A DNA stretch of 64,000 nt, taken from Catenulispora sp. EB89 (GTDB lineage Bacteria > Actinomycetota > Actinomycetes > Streptomycetales > Catenulisporaceae). Below the pieces are notes generated by a model. That model worked only from the letters and a program-made list of their open reading frames with translations, did not search any database and had not been told where the DNA came from. A program made the translations under genes and the position numbers. The stretch is from contig NZ_JBGCCU010000017.1 of the NCBI RefSeq assembly GCF_041261445.1, positions 1 to 64,000 of the forward strand, written 5' to 3'. Below are positions 34,656-42,956 of the stretch, in pieces (the first letter of the stretch is position 1; the number at the start of each line of letters is the position of its first letter).

Positions 34656-34923
34656 CGCCTGGCTCAGTGCCGAACCGGTTCGCGCCGGCCCTCCGCGAGC
34701 AAGCCGCCGGTCTGGCATGGTGTCGCGCGCCCTGCTACTCGCCAAGTACGGCTCGGCAGTCCGGCTGGCTCGGCTGCACTCAGCGACTCGCCTGGCTCAG
34801 TGCCGAACCGGTTCGCGCTGGCCCTCCGCGAGCAAGCTGCTGGTCGGGCGTGATGTCGCGCGCGCCCTGCTGCTCGCCAAGTACGGCGCGGCACTCAGCA
34901 GTCCGGCTGGCTCGGCGCGCCAG
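34656..34923 (+). repeat. Tandem 133-bp repeat in a gene-free 0.58 kb spacer
   Basis: The segment starting CGCCTGGCTCAGTGCCGAAC at 34656 recurs at 34789, giving adjacent copies about 133 bp long with roughly 85-90 per cent identity by eye. Both contain CGAACCGGTTCGCG, CTCGCCAAGTACGGC and CAGTCCGGCTGGCTCGG. A degenerate partial third copy (34921-34960) follows. The whole 34598-35179 interval lacks a credible gene; open frames in it are repeat translations. Function unknown. Confidence 0.85.
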
Positions 34924-35063
34924 TCCGCCGCGAGCAGACCTCCGGTCTGGCACGGTGTCAAGCAACCCCGCTGCTCGGCTCACGCAGCGCGGCACTCGAC
35001 TGACTCGGCTCGCGCAGCGCGGCACTGGCTGGCCTGGCTAGCTCGGCTCGGCGCGACACTCCG

Positions 35064-35145
<82 letters not shown>

Positions 35146-35179
35146 CAGCGAACCGCGCGGCCGCTCCCCCGCAACCCCC

Positions 35180-35647
35180 TCACCCCATAAGAATCCGCCG
35201 CGTCCGAGCCGGCGCCCCCGACGGCAGCTCCGCGACAATGTCCCCCAGCGACACCGCCGCCAGGCTCGCGCGCCAAGCCGCGTGCGCCTCGGCCATCGTG
35301 CGTGCCAGCGGGCAGGTCTCGCGGCACTCCGCTGCGGCCAGTGCGCCGCGTCCCTGTTGGCGGATCTCGCGGCATTCGTACGGGGCGGCCGCGCCGTCCA
35401 CCGCCTCCACGATCTGCAGCAGCGTGACGTCCTTCGCCGCGCGTGCCAGGCGGAAGCCGCCGCGGGGGCCGGTGGTGGCCGCCAGGATGCCGGCGCGGGT
35501 CAGTGCTTGGAGCTGTTTGGCCAGGTAGGGGGCTGGGAGGTCGTAGTACGCGGCCAGTTGGGCCGCCGACGCGGTGTCGCCGGGTTGCAGCTGGGCCAGG
35601 GAGGCGGCGCAGTGCAGGACCCATTCGGTGCTGGTCGGCAGCTTCAT
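35180..35647 (-). CDS. Rrf2-family regulator with three cysteines
   Basis: A 155-residue regulator. The winged helix-turn-helix is TEWVLHCAASLAQL, DTASAAQLAAYYDLPAPYLA and KQLQALTRAGILAATTGPRGGFRLAR. Cys92, Cys108 and Cys112 (YECREIRQQG, ECRETCPLART) fit the three-Cys iron-sulfur ligand set of IscR/NsrR-type members, so it may sense redox or NO. Divergent from the NmrA-like gene with a shared inverted repeat, hence its likely regulator. Confidence 0.92.
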   Translation of the reverse strand: MKLPTSTEWVLHCAASLAQLQPGDTASAAQLAAYYDLPAPYLAKQLQALTRAGILAATTGPRGGFRLARAAKDVTLLQIVEAVDGAAAPYECREIRQQGRGALAAAECRETCPLARTMAEAHAAWRASLAAVSLGDIVAELPSGAPARTRRILMG

Positions 35648-35656
35648 GGGTGGGAT

Positions 35657-35696
35657 TCTATCTCAGATATTGCGGATCCATTTAGTCCGAGATAGA
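35657..35696. promoter_or_regulatory. Inverted repeat, candidate Rrf2 operator
   Basis: TCTATCTC (35657-35664) and GAGATAGA (35689-35696) are perfect inverted arms, with centres 32 bp (three helical turns) apart. They lie between the start of the Rrf2 gene and the NmrA-like gene. AT-rich ATATT and ATTTAG occupy the spacer and probably overlap promoter elements. Confidence 0.6.
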
Positions 35697-35748
35697 GTCG
35701 GCGGCACGATCCCGGGAGCAACAGGGTCTTGCGAAAAGGAGCACCATC

Positions 35749-36510
35749 ATGCGCATCGCCGTCGCCGGAGCCACCGGCAACATCGGATCCCTCACCGTCG
35801 CGGCGCTGGAGCGCGGCGGGCACGAGGTCGTGGGCATCAGCCGCGGGCAGGGCGTGGACCTGGTCAGCGGGGCGGGCCTGGAGCAGGCGCTGGCCGGCGT
35901 GCAGGCGGTCGTCGACGCCAGCAACGGGCCGGTCGGCACGCTGGAGGAGACCGTCGCCTGGTTCGGCGGCACCACCGCGAAGCTGCTCGCCGCCGAGGAG
36001 CGGGCCGGCGTGCGGCACCACGTGCTGCTGTCGATCGTCGGCGTCCACCGCGTCGAGGGCAACGCCCACTACGCCGGCAAGCGCGAGCAGGAGCGGCTGG
36101 TCCAGGCCGGCACCGTGCCGTGGACGATCGTCCCGGCCACCCAGTTCCACGACTTCCCCGCCATGGTCGCCGGCTGGACGGCGCAGGACGGCGTCGCCCC
36201 GATCGCCCCGCTGCTGCTGCAGCCGATCGCCCCCGCGGACGTCGCCGCCGTCCTGGCGATGGTCGCCACCGGCGAGCCGAAGGCCCGCTTCGCCGACGTC
36301 GCCGGGCCGGAGACCCAGGACCTGGTCGACATGGCGCGCCGCACCCTCCAGGCCCGCGGCCAGACCGTCAAGCTGGTGCCGACCTGGGACGGCGGCATCT
36401 TCGGCGTCGCGATGGCCGGGAACACGCTGCTCCCCGGGGAAGGCGCGCACATCGCGCCGACGACGTTCGACGCGTGGCTGGAGCAGGAGCGCGAGGCCGC
36501 GCAGAAGTAG
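35749..36510 (+). CDS. NmrA-like NAD(P)-binding protein (atypical SDR)
   Basis: A 253-residue atypical short-chain dehydrogenase-fold protein. The NADPH motif GATGNIG is at 7-13, with AVVDASNGP and VLLSIVGVHRVEGNAHYAGK carrying the Y-x3-K-like pair. The C-terminal half resembles NmrA/QOR2 proteins that act as redox sensors or quinone reductases. Pairing with a possible FeS Rrf2 regulator fits an oxidative or electrophile response. Confidence 0.9.
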   Translation: MRIAVAGATGNIGSLTVAALERGGHEVVGISRGQGVDLVSGAGLEQALAGVQAVVDASNGPVGTLEETVAWFGGTTAKLLAAEERAGVRHHVLLSIVGVHRVEGNAHYAGKREQERLVQAGTVPWTIVPATQFHDFPAMVAGWTAQDGVAPIAPLLLQPIAPADVAAVLAMVATGEPKARFADVAGPETQDLVDMARRTLQARGQTVKLVPTWDGGIFGVAMAGNTLLPGEGAHIAPTTFDAWLEQEREAAQK

Positions 36511-36596
36511 CGGCCCGAGCACTCCGCGGCCGCAGCCTTACCGCCCCGCCGAAGCAGCGGCCGCGCAAACCTCCGAGTGCCCCGCGGCCCCGCTCG

Positions 36597-37244
36597 TCAG
36601 CTCACGCCCAGATACCGCAGAACCGCCAGCACGCGCCGATGGTCGACGTCGGTCTGCGGCAGGTCGAATTTGGTGAAGATGTTGGCGACGTGCTTCTCCA
36701 CCGCACGCTCGCCGATCACCAGCGTCCCGGCGATCGCGGCGTTGGTCCGGCCCTCGGCCACCAGCGCCATGACCTCGGCCTCGCGCGGCGTGAGCCGTTC
36801 GGCGCGCCCGGGCCGCCGGTTCGCCCCGACCAGCTGCGTGACGACCTCCGGATCCAGCGCGGTGCCGCCGGCGGCGACCCGGTTGAGGGCGTCGATGAAG
36901 TCGTCGATGTCGACCACCCGCTCCTTGAGCAGGTACCCCACGCCCTTGGAGCTGTGCGCGAGCAGATCGGTCGCGAAGCGCGCCTCGACGTACTGCGAGA
37001 ACATCAGGATGCCGAGACCCGGATACCGCCGCCGCAGCTCGACCGCCGCCCGCACGCCCTCGTCGGTGTGGTCCGGCGGCAGCCGGATGTCGACGACCGC
37101 GACGTCCGGCCCGTGCTCGTCCACCGCCGCCAGCAACGCCTCCGCGTCCCCGACCGCCGCGACCACCTCCTGCCCGCGCGACTTGAGCAGCTGCACGAGA
37201 CCGTCCCGCAGGATCGCGGTGTCCTCGGCGATGACGATGCGCAC
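36597..37244 (-). CDS. Response regulator, NarL/LuxR family
   Basis: A 215-residue regulator: IAEDTAILRDG acidic pocket, phosphoacceptor Asp52 in VAVVDIRLPP, GYLLKERV, and LuxR helix-turn-helix LTPREAEVMALVAEGRTNAA...ERAVEKHVANIFTKF. Closest relative in this window is the regulator at 6.9-7.6 kb. Its natural partner kinase lies 0.8 kb upstream on the same strand, but an opposing gene separates them. Confidence 0.93.
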   Translation of the reverse strand: MRIVIAEDTAILRDGLVQLLKSRGQEVVAAVGDAEALLAAVDEHGPDVAVVDIRLPPDHTDEGVRAAVELRRRYPGLGILMFSQYVEARFATDLLAHSSKGVGYLLKERVVDIDDFIDALNRVAAGGTALDPEVVTQLVGANRRPGRAERLTPREAEVMALVAEGRTNAAIAGTLVIGERAVEKHVANIFTKFDLPQTDVDHRRVLAVLRYLGVS

Positions 37245-37314
37245 GGTGTGGTCGCCCTTCGGTGCGGCGTTATACGGCGGTGGCTGTGGTGGGCTCCACG
37301 GTAGCGTGCGGTCT

Positions 37315-38022
37315 GTGAGCGAGGACGAGTTGGAAATCGACGGCGCGGTGCTTTCCTGGGACGGCGAGTCGTCGCTGGAACGGACCCCGCAGATGCGTTT
37401 CTACGCCGACGCCACCGCAGCCGGCGGCAAACGCTCGGTCGTCACGATCGACGCCGCCTGGCTGAACGCGGGCATCGGCGGAACCGAGATCGTCGTCTCG
37501 CCGGACGAACAGTACGCGGCCCTCTACCACTACTCCGGCCAGAGCGAGGAGGGCTACAACGCGTTCCGCCTCCGGCCACAGCTGGAGCACGTGGGCGGCT
37601 GGGACGAGTGCGGAATAGGAGACACCCCGGTCTTCTCGCCGGGATCGCAGTACCTGGCGCACATCCTGATCACCCGCCAGGGATTCCTCTCCCCATCGGG
37701 CGAGCCGGACTCCGAGTTCGACTTCTTCGAAGTCCCCGCCACCAGGCCGCTCGTCTTCGAGTACGCCGACCTCCGCGTCCACGAGCTGCCCGACGGCGGC
37801 ATCAAGCGCTACCCGCTCCGGGTCCACCTGCCGGCCGACTTCGACCGGTTCCTCGCCGACCAGAACACCTCAGCCGAGGAATGGCTCGGCGAGTCCTTCA
37901 TGACGCAGCTGGAATTCATCTCGGACCAAGTCCTGCGCATTCAGTGCACGAAGCTGGCCGAGCCGGTCGATGTGAAGCTGCCGATCACCGGCCCGGTCGT
38001 CGTCGACATGTCCGGGCTCTAG
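37315..38022 (+). CDS. Hypothetical protein between kinase and regulator genes
   Basis: A 235-residue soluble, acidic protein from GTG 37315 (VSEDELEIDGAVLSWDGESS). The pattern EIVVSPDEQYAALYHYSGQS, GIGDTPVFSPGSQYLAHIL and EYADLRVHELPDGG suggests WD40/propeller-like or beta-sandwich strands reading S-P-D/G-x-x-Y. I do not recognise the family. It is on the opposite strand between a kinase gene and its regulator gene, so it probably inserted between them or the pair was rearranged. Confidence 0.75.
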   Translation: MSEDELEIDGAVLSWDGESSLERTPQMRFYADATAAGGKRSVVTIDAAWLNAGIGGTEIVVSPDEQYAALYHYSGQSEEGYNAFRLRPQLEHVGGWDECGIGDTPVFSPGSQYLAHILITRQGFLSPSGEPDSEFDFFEVPATRPLVFEYADLRVHELPDGGIKRYPLRVHLPADFDRFLADQNTSAEEWLGESFMTQLEFISDQVLRIQCTKLAEPVDVKLPITGPVVVDMSGL

Positions 38023-38025
38023 CCC

Positions 38026-39360
38026 TCACGCCTTCATCGGCAGCGCGACCGTCACCACCGTCGGCCCACCGGCCGGGCTCTCGATCTCGATCGTCCCGTC
38101 CACCGTGCCGACCCGATCGGCGAGCCCCGCCAACCCGCCCCCGGGCCGCATCCGCGCACCGCCGCGACCGTCGTCCATGACGCGCAGCATCAGGTGGCGG
38201 CCATCGGCCTCGACCGTCACGGTCGCGCACATGGCATGCGCGTGCTTCGCCGCGTTGGTGAGCAGTTCCGCGGCACAGAAGTACGCCATGGTCTCGATCG
38301 CTGCGGCCGGTCGCGGATCCGGCACCCGCACGGTCAGCGAAGTCGGGATGGGACCGTGGGCGGTCAGCGTCCGCAGCGCCGTCTCCAACCCCTGGTCCAA
38401 CGTCGGCGGATGAATGCCGCGCACCAGGTCACGCAGTTCCGCTATCGCCGTCTTCGCCGTGAGCTGCGCCTGGTCGACCAGGCCGCGACTGTGCTCCAAC
38501 CGCGCGTCCTCCGCCGACTCCGCCGACTCGGCCGACCGGCCGTCCAGGCTGTCCTTCAGCATCACCAGCTGCATCCCCAGCGCGACCAGCCGCGCCTGCG
38601 CCCCGTCGTGCAGGTCGCGCTCGATCCGGCGCAACGTCGCCGCCGAGTCGTCGACCGCGTAGCTGCGCGACCGCTCCAACTGCTGCACGCGCGCCGCCAT
38701 CCGTCCCGAGCCGAGGACCACGCGATAGAACCGCAGGTCCAGCGCCACCAGCTTGCGCGCCGTCCACGCCGCCAGCGCGACCACCAGCAGCCCGGCGATC
38801 GTGAGCAGGAACGAGCGCTGGAGGGTGTCGAACCAGAACCCGAAGATGTGGAGGCCCCGGTGGACGGTGCCGTCGGGTTCGCGCGTGTAGAGGTCGTCCC
38901 AGTTCCGCATCAGCGGCCAGAACACCCACAGCAGTCCGTAGAACCACAGCCCGACGCCGACGATCAGGTTCAGCAGCGCGATCGGCAGCCGTACGGACAG
39001 GAACGCGGCCTCCGTCCAGCCGCCGCCGTCGCCGCCGAGCATGAAACGGCGCCAGGCCAGCGCCCCGCGCTCGGTCCGTTCGGCCGGCGGCTCCAGCCGC
39101 GCCCCGAACAGCCGCAGCACCAGCCCCCGGTACAGCACCCCGAACCCGCGCGCCGCCGCCACCGCGAGCGCGAGCACCCAGGGCCCGATCGGCGTCACCG
39201 TGAGCACCACGCCGAGCAGCATCAGGACACTGACGCCGACGAACGCGACGGCCCACAACACGGAGCTGGCCACGAGGTAGAGCGCCGCCGCGACGAAGCC
39301 GATGTGCGGGGCCTCGGGGGCGGCGGCGTCCTCGGCAGGCTGCGGTGGCGTGGTGGGCAT
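38026..39360 (-). CDS. Sensor histidine kinase
   Basis: A kinase of about 444 residues with four to five membrane helices (25-75, 120-152, 185-203) and a short loop. The phosphoacceptor helix is LRRIERDLHDGAQARLVALG (His251), the N-box AAELLTNAAKHAHAM, and G-boxes DDGRGG and GGGLAGLADRV. A Ser/Ala/Glu repeat (SAESAESAEDA) interrupts the dimerisation domain. The start is uncertain: ATGs at 39360, 39369 and 39372 are all possible and none has a strong ribosome site. Paralogous to the kinase at 7.5-8.8 kb; partner of the regulator at 36.6 kb. Confidence 0.9.
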   Translation of the reverse strand: MPTTPPQPAEDAAAPEAPHIGFVAAALYLVASSVLWAVAFVGVSVLMLLGVVLTVTPIGPWVLALAVAAARGFGVLYRGLVLRLFGARLEPPAERTERGALAWRRFMLGGDGGGWTEAAFLSVRLPIALLNLIVGVGLWFYGLLWVFWPLMRNWDDLYTREPDGTVHRGLHIFGFWFDTLQRSFLLTIAGLLVVALAAWTARKLVALDLRFYRVVLGSGRMAARVQQLERSRSYAVDDSAATLRRIERDLHDGAQARLVALGMQLVMLKDSLDGRSAESAESAEDARLEHSRGLVDQAQLTAKTAIAELRDLVRGIHPPTLDQGLETALRTLTAHGPIPTSLTVRVPDPRPAAAIETMAYFCAAELLTNAAKHAHAMCATVTVEADGRHLMLRVMDDGRGGARMRPGGGLAGLADRVGTVDGTIEIESPAGGPTVVTVALPMKA

Positions 39361-39426
39361 GACCACCATCATGATCCACGGCCGGCCCGGAACCCAGGGG
39401 GCAGGCACGTGGGTTGCACGGTTCGG

Positions 39427-39459
39427 TTAACCGCCCCCTCGCGGTCAACCGCCCCCTCG
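39427..39459. repeat. 15-bp direct repeat downstream of the secreted protein gene
   Basis: TTAACCGCCCCCTCG (39427-39441) and TCAACCGCCCCCTCG (39445-39459) are direct repeats 18 bp apart with one mismatch. They lie between the secreted-protein stop and the start of the kinase gene. Confidence 0.7.
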
Positions 39460-39470
39460 ATCAACCTCAG

Positions 39471-40010
39471 CTAGACGTGCAGGGTGCCGGTCAGGATCTC
39501 CTTTCCCCAGCCGCCGCCGGTCACGTACGCGTCGGCGACGGGGATCTGCCACACGCCGCATCCGTGTGCGTGACGCAGGCGCCCCGTGCCGCCCGTCACC
39601 ACGTACACGTACTGCGCAGTGCCTGGCGTCTTGCACAGGCTGCCGATCGCCTCGACCTGGATCGTCGAGCCGTCGGCGGCGGTGAAGTCGCCGTGCTTGT
39701 CGATCGGGCCGCAGTCGGCGCCGCCGAACTCGCCGTAGTGGATGTCGACCTCGAAGTGGCCGACGACCGGTCCCACGCCGGGCAGCGAAGCGCCGGTCAA
39801 CGTGTCCGACAGGCAGAAGTCGCCGGACGCGTCCCCGGCCGGGCAGGCGTGGTAGGTGAACACGCCCTCGAACGTCGCGTCGACGTGCGCGCCGTTCACG
39901 CCGTTCACGCCGTTCGCCGGAGCGGCGGCCTGCGCCGACGGCATCGCGCAGCACACCGCCGACAACACTCCCGCCGCGAGGCCCACGGCCGTTCTCCTGG
40001 TACGCGCCAT
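39471..40010 (-). CDS. Secreted small beta-barrel-like protein
   Basis: A 179-residue protein whose signal peptide ends near SAQAAAPA (about 28). The mature part (DATFEGVFTYHACPAGDASG...FEVDIHYGEFGGADCG...YVYVVTGGTGRLRHAHGCG) is beta-rich with six cysteines and a T-G-G-T-G-R-L motif reminiscent of allene-oxide-cyclase-like barrels. GAAGGAG lies 7 bases before the ATG. No enzymatic function can be assigned. Divergent from a LysR gene with a palindrome between them. Confidence 0.8.
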   Translation of the reverse strand: MARTRRTAVGLAAGVLSAVCCAMPSAQAAAPANGVNGVNGAHVDATFEGVFTYHACPAGDASGDFCLSDTLTGASLPGVGPVVGHFEVDIHYGEFGGADCGPIDKHGDFTAADGSTIQVEAIGSLCKTPGTAQYVYVVTGGTGRLRHAHGCGVWQIPVADAYVTGGGWGKEILTGTLHV

Positions 40011-40125
40011 CGTCGTTTCTCCTTCGGGGATTCGCGAGAACAGAACGGGAACTGATGTCCGATCGCCGGTCCAGACTTGCGCCGGGCCCACGGCGGCGTC
40101 CAATACTTGATCCGGGCCGGGGCAT

Positions 40126-40140
40126 AAGCGCCGCTTATCA
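40126..40140. promoter_or_regulatory. 15-bp perfect palindrome of T-N11-A type, LysR site
   Basis: ATAAGCG-C-CGCTTAT spans 40126-40140 and contains T-N11-A (T40127 to A40139), the hallmark of LysR-type binding boxes. It begins 23 bp upstream of the LysR start codon, in the spacer shared with the divergent secreted-protein gene. Strong candidate for autoregulation and target control. Confidence 0.7.
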
Positions 40141-40163
40141 GGCCACGTCGAAGGGCCGGAGCC

Positions 40164-41072
40164 GTGATCGAAGTCCGCTTGCTGCGCTCGTTCGCGGTGA
40201 TCGCCGAGCTGGGGTCGTTCACCGAGGCCGCGCGGCATCTGCACGTCTCGCAGCCGGCGCTGAGCCAGCAGATCAAGGCCCTGGAGCACCAGCTGCGGAC
40301 GCCGCTGTTCGTCCGCTCGTCCGGCCCCACGCGCCCCACGCCGGCCGGCGAGCAGCTGCTCCGCCACGCCCTGCGCGTCCTGGCCGCGGTCGACGACGCC
40401 ACCGACGCGATGCTCGGCCTGGCCTCCGCGCGCACCGGGCGCCTGCGGGTCGGAGTGGTGGTCGGCGGCTTCTGGGACATCCTGCATCCGGTGCTGCGCG
40501 CGCTGGCCGAGGAGGTGCCGGAGGCCAGGTTCCGGGTCCGGCAGATCCCCTCGCAGGACCAGCTGGCCGCGGTCCGCCGGGGCGACGTCGAGGTGGCGCT
40601 CTACCGCCGCATCGCCGAGGAGTCCGAGGACGGCCTGGTCGTCACCCCGCTGCGCGGCGACCCGCTGATCGCCGTCGTCGCCGAGGACCACCCCGCACTC
40701 CGCCCCGACGGCACGCTCCCCCTCGCCGACCTGGCCGGCGAGCGCTTCGTCGCCTTCCGCCGGGTGTGGATGCCGCTGACCTACGACCGCTGCCTGGCAG
40801 CCTGCCACGACGCCGGCTTCACCCCCGACATCGCAGAGCACTGCGAGGACCCGCTGACCATGGCCTTCGCCGTCGCGGGCGGCGCGGTCGCCCTGACCGG
40901 CGCGGGCATGGCCGGGCGCTATCCGGGGCTGGCGTACCCGGTGGTCACGCCGGTCCGCTCAATCGCGGAGGTGTCGCTGGCCTGGCGGCAGGACGCCGAC
41001 AACCCGCTGCTGCCGGTGTTCGCCAAGCAGGTGCTGGCGTTGTGCGGGGATCCGGTCGAATACTGGCGATGA
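40164..41072 (+). CDS. LysR-family transcriptional regulator
   Basis: A 302-residue regulator from GTG 40164 (AAGGGCCGGA upstream). The N-terminal helix-turn-helix is LLRSFAVIAELGSFTEAARH, LHVSQPALSQQIKALEHQLR, PLFVRSS. The effector domain has two lobes from residue 90 (GRLRVGVVVGGFWDILHPVL). It should bind the palindrome upstream and control the divergent secreted-protein gene. Effector unknown. Confidence 0.93.
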   Translation: MIEVRLLRSFAVIAELGSFTEAARHLHVSQPALSQQIKALEHQLRTPLFVRSSGPTRPTPAGEQLLRHALRVLAAVDDATDAMLGLASARTGRLRVGVVVGGFWDILHPVLRALAEEVPEARFRVRQIPSQDQLAAVRRGDVEVALYRRIAEESEDGLVVTPLRGDPLIAVVAEDHPALRPDGTLPLADLAGERFVAFRRVWMPLTYDRCLAACHDAGFTPDIAEHCEDPLTMAFAVAGGAVALTGAGMAGRYPGLAYPVVTPVRSIAEVSLAWRQDADNPLLPVFAKQVLALCGDPVEYWR

Positions 41073-41131
41073 CGGCTGAGTTCTGCTCGATGCGGCTCAG
41101 CCCGACTCGGCGCTGTCCGACTCGGCGCTGC

Positions 41132-41875
41132 TCAGCTCGGCGCACCCACCGGCGCACCCACCGGCGCGGCCGGCGCCGGACACGTCGCACCCTGCGGTGC
41201 GACCGACAGCGACAGGTTCGGGACCTGCAGGGCACCGAGGATGGTCAGCTCCTGGACCTGCGCCGTCACCGGGCCGAACTTCGCCACGCCGGCCTTGATG
41301 CCCCACCAGCCCGGCTGGCCGCCGAGGCCGGAGCCGCCCCAGCCGGTCAACGGCGGCGTGCCGACGGTGATCGCGGCGGAGTCGTCGCCGATCAGCACCT
41401 CGGGGTTGGTGAAGCCGGATGTGCCGACCACGCCGTTGAGGTTCAGCTGGCCGGTCGCCCTCGTGAGGTCGATGACGATGTTGGAGGCCTTGATCTCCCA
41501 GGTACCGGGGTTGTTGTCGTTCGCGGTGATCATCAGCACCACGCTGAGCGGCCCGACCGTCTGGGGCACCGCTATGCACAAGCCGTTGATCTGCCCGTTC
41601 GCGAACGCCATGCGCAGCACGTCGCGGGTCCCGCTGCTGCCGTCCGGCTTCGTGTACTGCTCCGGGGCGACGACGAGCCCGAAGTCCGTGCCGTAGAGCG
41701 AGCTGGTGGCCAGGGTCCCGCTGCCGCCCTCGACGCTGACCTGGGTGGCGAGCGTGCCGGTGGCGATCGCCGTGCCGAAGCCCGCCGCGATCGTCAGGGC
41801 CGGGACGAGAACCAGCGCCGCGCGGCCCCAGCGCGTGCCGCGGCGAGGCGGCGGTGCGGACTCGGCCGGGTTCAC
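41132..41875 (-). CDS. DUF6230-type exported protein (third copy)
   Basis: A 247-residue protein from GTG 41875. N-terminal signature RRGTRWGRAALVLVPALTIA, one hydrophobic segment, then GTLATQVSVEGGSGTLATSS, the pattern of actinomycete DUF6230 proteins (some automatic annotations call relatives cholesterol esterase, without catalytic motifs). It has an internal INGLC and a near-terminal Cys (GATCPAP), as do its two paralogues at 42.9 and 44.5 kb. It probably forms a beta-rich surface protein. Its start overlaps the stop of the preceding secreted-protein gene by 4 bp. Confidence 0.75.
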   Translation of the reverse strand: MNPAESAPPPRRGTRWGRAALVLVPALTIAAGFGTAIATGTLATQVSVEGGSGTLATSSLYGTDFGLVVAPEQYTKPDGSSGTRDVLRMAFANGQINGLCIAVPQTVGPLSVVLMITANDNNPGTWEIKASNIVIDLTRATGQLNLNGVVGTSGFTNPEVLIGDDSAAITVGTPPLTGWGGSGLGGQPGWWGIKAGVAKFGPVTAQVQELTILGALQVPNLSLSVAPQGATCPAPAAPVGAPVGAPS

Positions 41876-42525
41876 GGGCTGGTCACCGTCAGTGTGGCGG
41901 CGGGGATCTGGACCGGGTCCGGCGGCGGCGTCGTGCCGGTCGCGTAGGAACGGATCGCGTACACGGTCGCCTGGAAGTCCTTCACCGTCGAGGAGACGTT
42001 GAAGAACGACGAGGCCGCGTCGACCAGTCCGGTGTCGTTCGGCGGCGGATTGCTGGAGCAGGTGATGATGATCAGGTGCAGCCACGGGATGCAGACCTGC
42101 GTGATGGCGCCCCAGAAGTCGGTCGTCACGCCGGGCGCGCCGAGGGTCATGCCGCTGGAGCTCGAGGTGAGCGAGACCGTGTAGGCGCCCGCGCCGTCGC
42201 TGGTGGTCAGCTTCAGGTTCGTGACGCCGGTCAGCGCGGTGAACGTGTAGTGGTTGAGCTTGGTGGTCAGGCACGCACCGGTGGAATCGGTGCCGGCCAG
42301 CGTGATCGTGACGCCCTGCACGGTGCCGAGGCTGTTCGCGGAGAGGCTGTCGGCGGAGATGGTCATCGGATGCGGGCTCGGCACGAAGTCGGGCTGGTCG
42401 CTGCCGGTGGCCGGGACGCACGTCGCGGTCGCGGCCGTCGCGGCGTGCGTGGCGGCCGCGCCAGGCAGGACGCCGACCACTGCGAGCAGCGCCGCCATTA
42501 TCAAGGCCCGACGACGTGGCACCAT
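41872..42525 (-). CDS. Secreted protein of the DUF6230/DUF6114 cluster
   Basis: A 217-residue protein with a cleavable signal peptide (MVPRRRALIMAALLAVVGVL...AAATHAAT). The mature part is Thr/Ser-rich and beta-predicted with cysteines in TATCVPATG, GACLTTKL, QVCIPW and ITCSSN, which could form two disulfides. Family not recognised. It is coupled to both neighbours: a TGATG junction with the DUF6114 gene upstream and a 4-bp overlap with the DUF6230 gene downstream. It is therefore part of the same assembly unit. Confidence 0.72.
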   Translation of the reverse strand: MVPRRRALIMAALLAVVGVLPGAAATHAATAATATCVPATGSDQPDFVPSPHPMTISADSLSANSLGTVQGVTITLAGTDSTGACLTTKLNHYTFTALTGVTNLKLTTSDGAGAYTVSLTSSSSGMTLGAPGVTTDFWGAITQVCIPWLHLIIITCSSNPPPNDTGLVDAASSFFNVSSTVKDFQATVYAIRSYATGTTPPPDPVQIPAATLTVTSP

Positions 42526-42956
42526 CAGCGCGCCCCTGCGGCTTCAGCCTGTTTCCGGTCCCGCCGCCTCGGCTTCTTGTCGCCCCACCCCAGCGTCATC
42601 GACGCACCGACCACGCCGACGAACATCCCGAGGAAGAACCCGCCGAGGTTCGACCCGATCAGCGACCCGATCGCCAGCAGCGCACCGATCGCGCCGAAGG
42701 TGAAGCGCTGCTTGGGTGCCAGCCACACGATGAACCCGCAGGCCATCAGCCCGCCGCCGAACAGGTAGCCGCCCATGCCGGTCAGGCCGTGCGCGACCAG
42801 CAGCTGGATCGGGGCCATCGCGTAGTGCAGAATCACCCAGCCGCCGGTCATCATCCAGGCGCCGCCCCAGAACGGACGCGTCCGGCGGAAGGCGCGGAAC
42901 CACTTCCGGACGCCGTTCGCCCCCTGCAAGGCCGACCGCCCCGCCCGGCTCAGCAT
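42525..42956 (-). CDS. DUF6114-type membrane protein (second copy)
   Basis: A 143-residue membrane protein. After FRAFRRTRPFWGGAWMMTGG come four hydrophobic segments, ending in a basic tail (WGDKKPRRRDRKQAEAAGAR). The R-R-T-R-P-F start and N-L-G-G-F-F-L-G-M pattern match its paralogue at 43.8 kb. DUF6114 proteins accompany DUF6230 proteins in actinomycete genomes; function unknown. It overlaps the DUF6230 gene upstream by 7 bp and the next start by 1 bp. Confidence 0.78.
   Translation of the reverse strand: MLSRAGRSALQGANGVRKWFRAFRRTRPFWGGAWMMTGGWVILHYAMAPIQLLVAHGLTGMGGYLFGGGLMACGFIVWLAPKQRFTFGAIGALLAIGSLIGSNLGGFFLGMFVGVVGASMTLGWGDKKPRRRDRKQAEAAGAR

Noticed and set aside
34656-34923. 133-bp repeats considered as a CRISPR array or IS ends.
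   Set aside because: Only two contiguous copies with no unique spacers, no cas genes, and no terminal inverted repeats or transposase.
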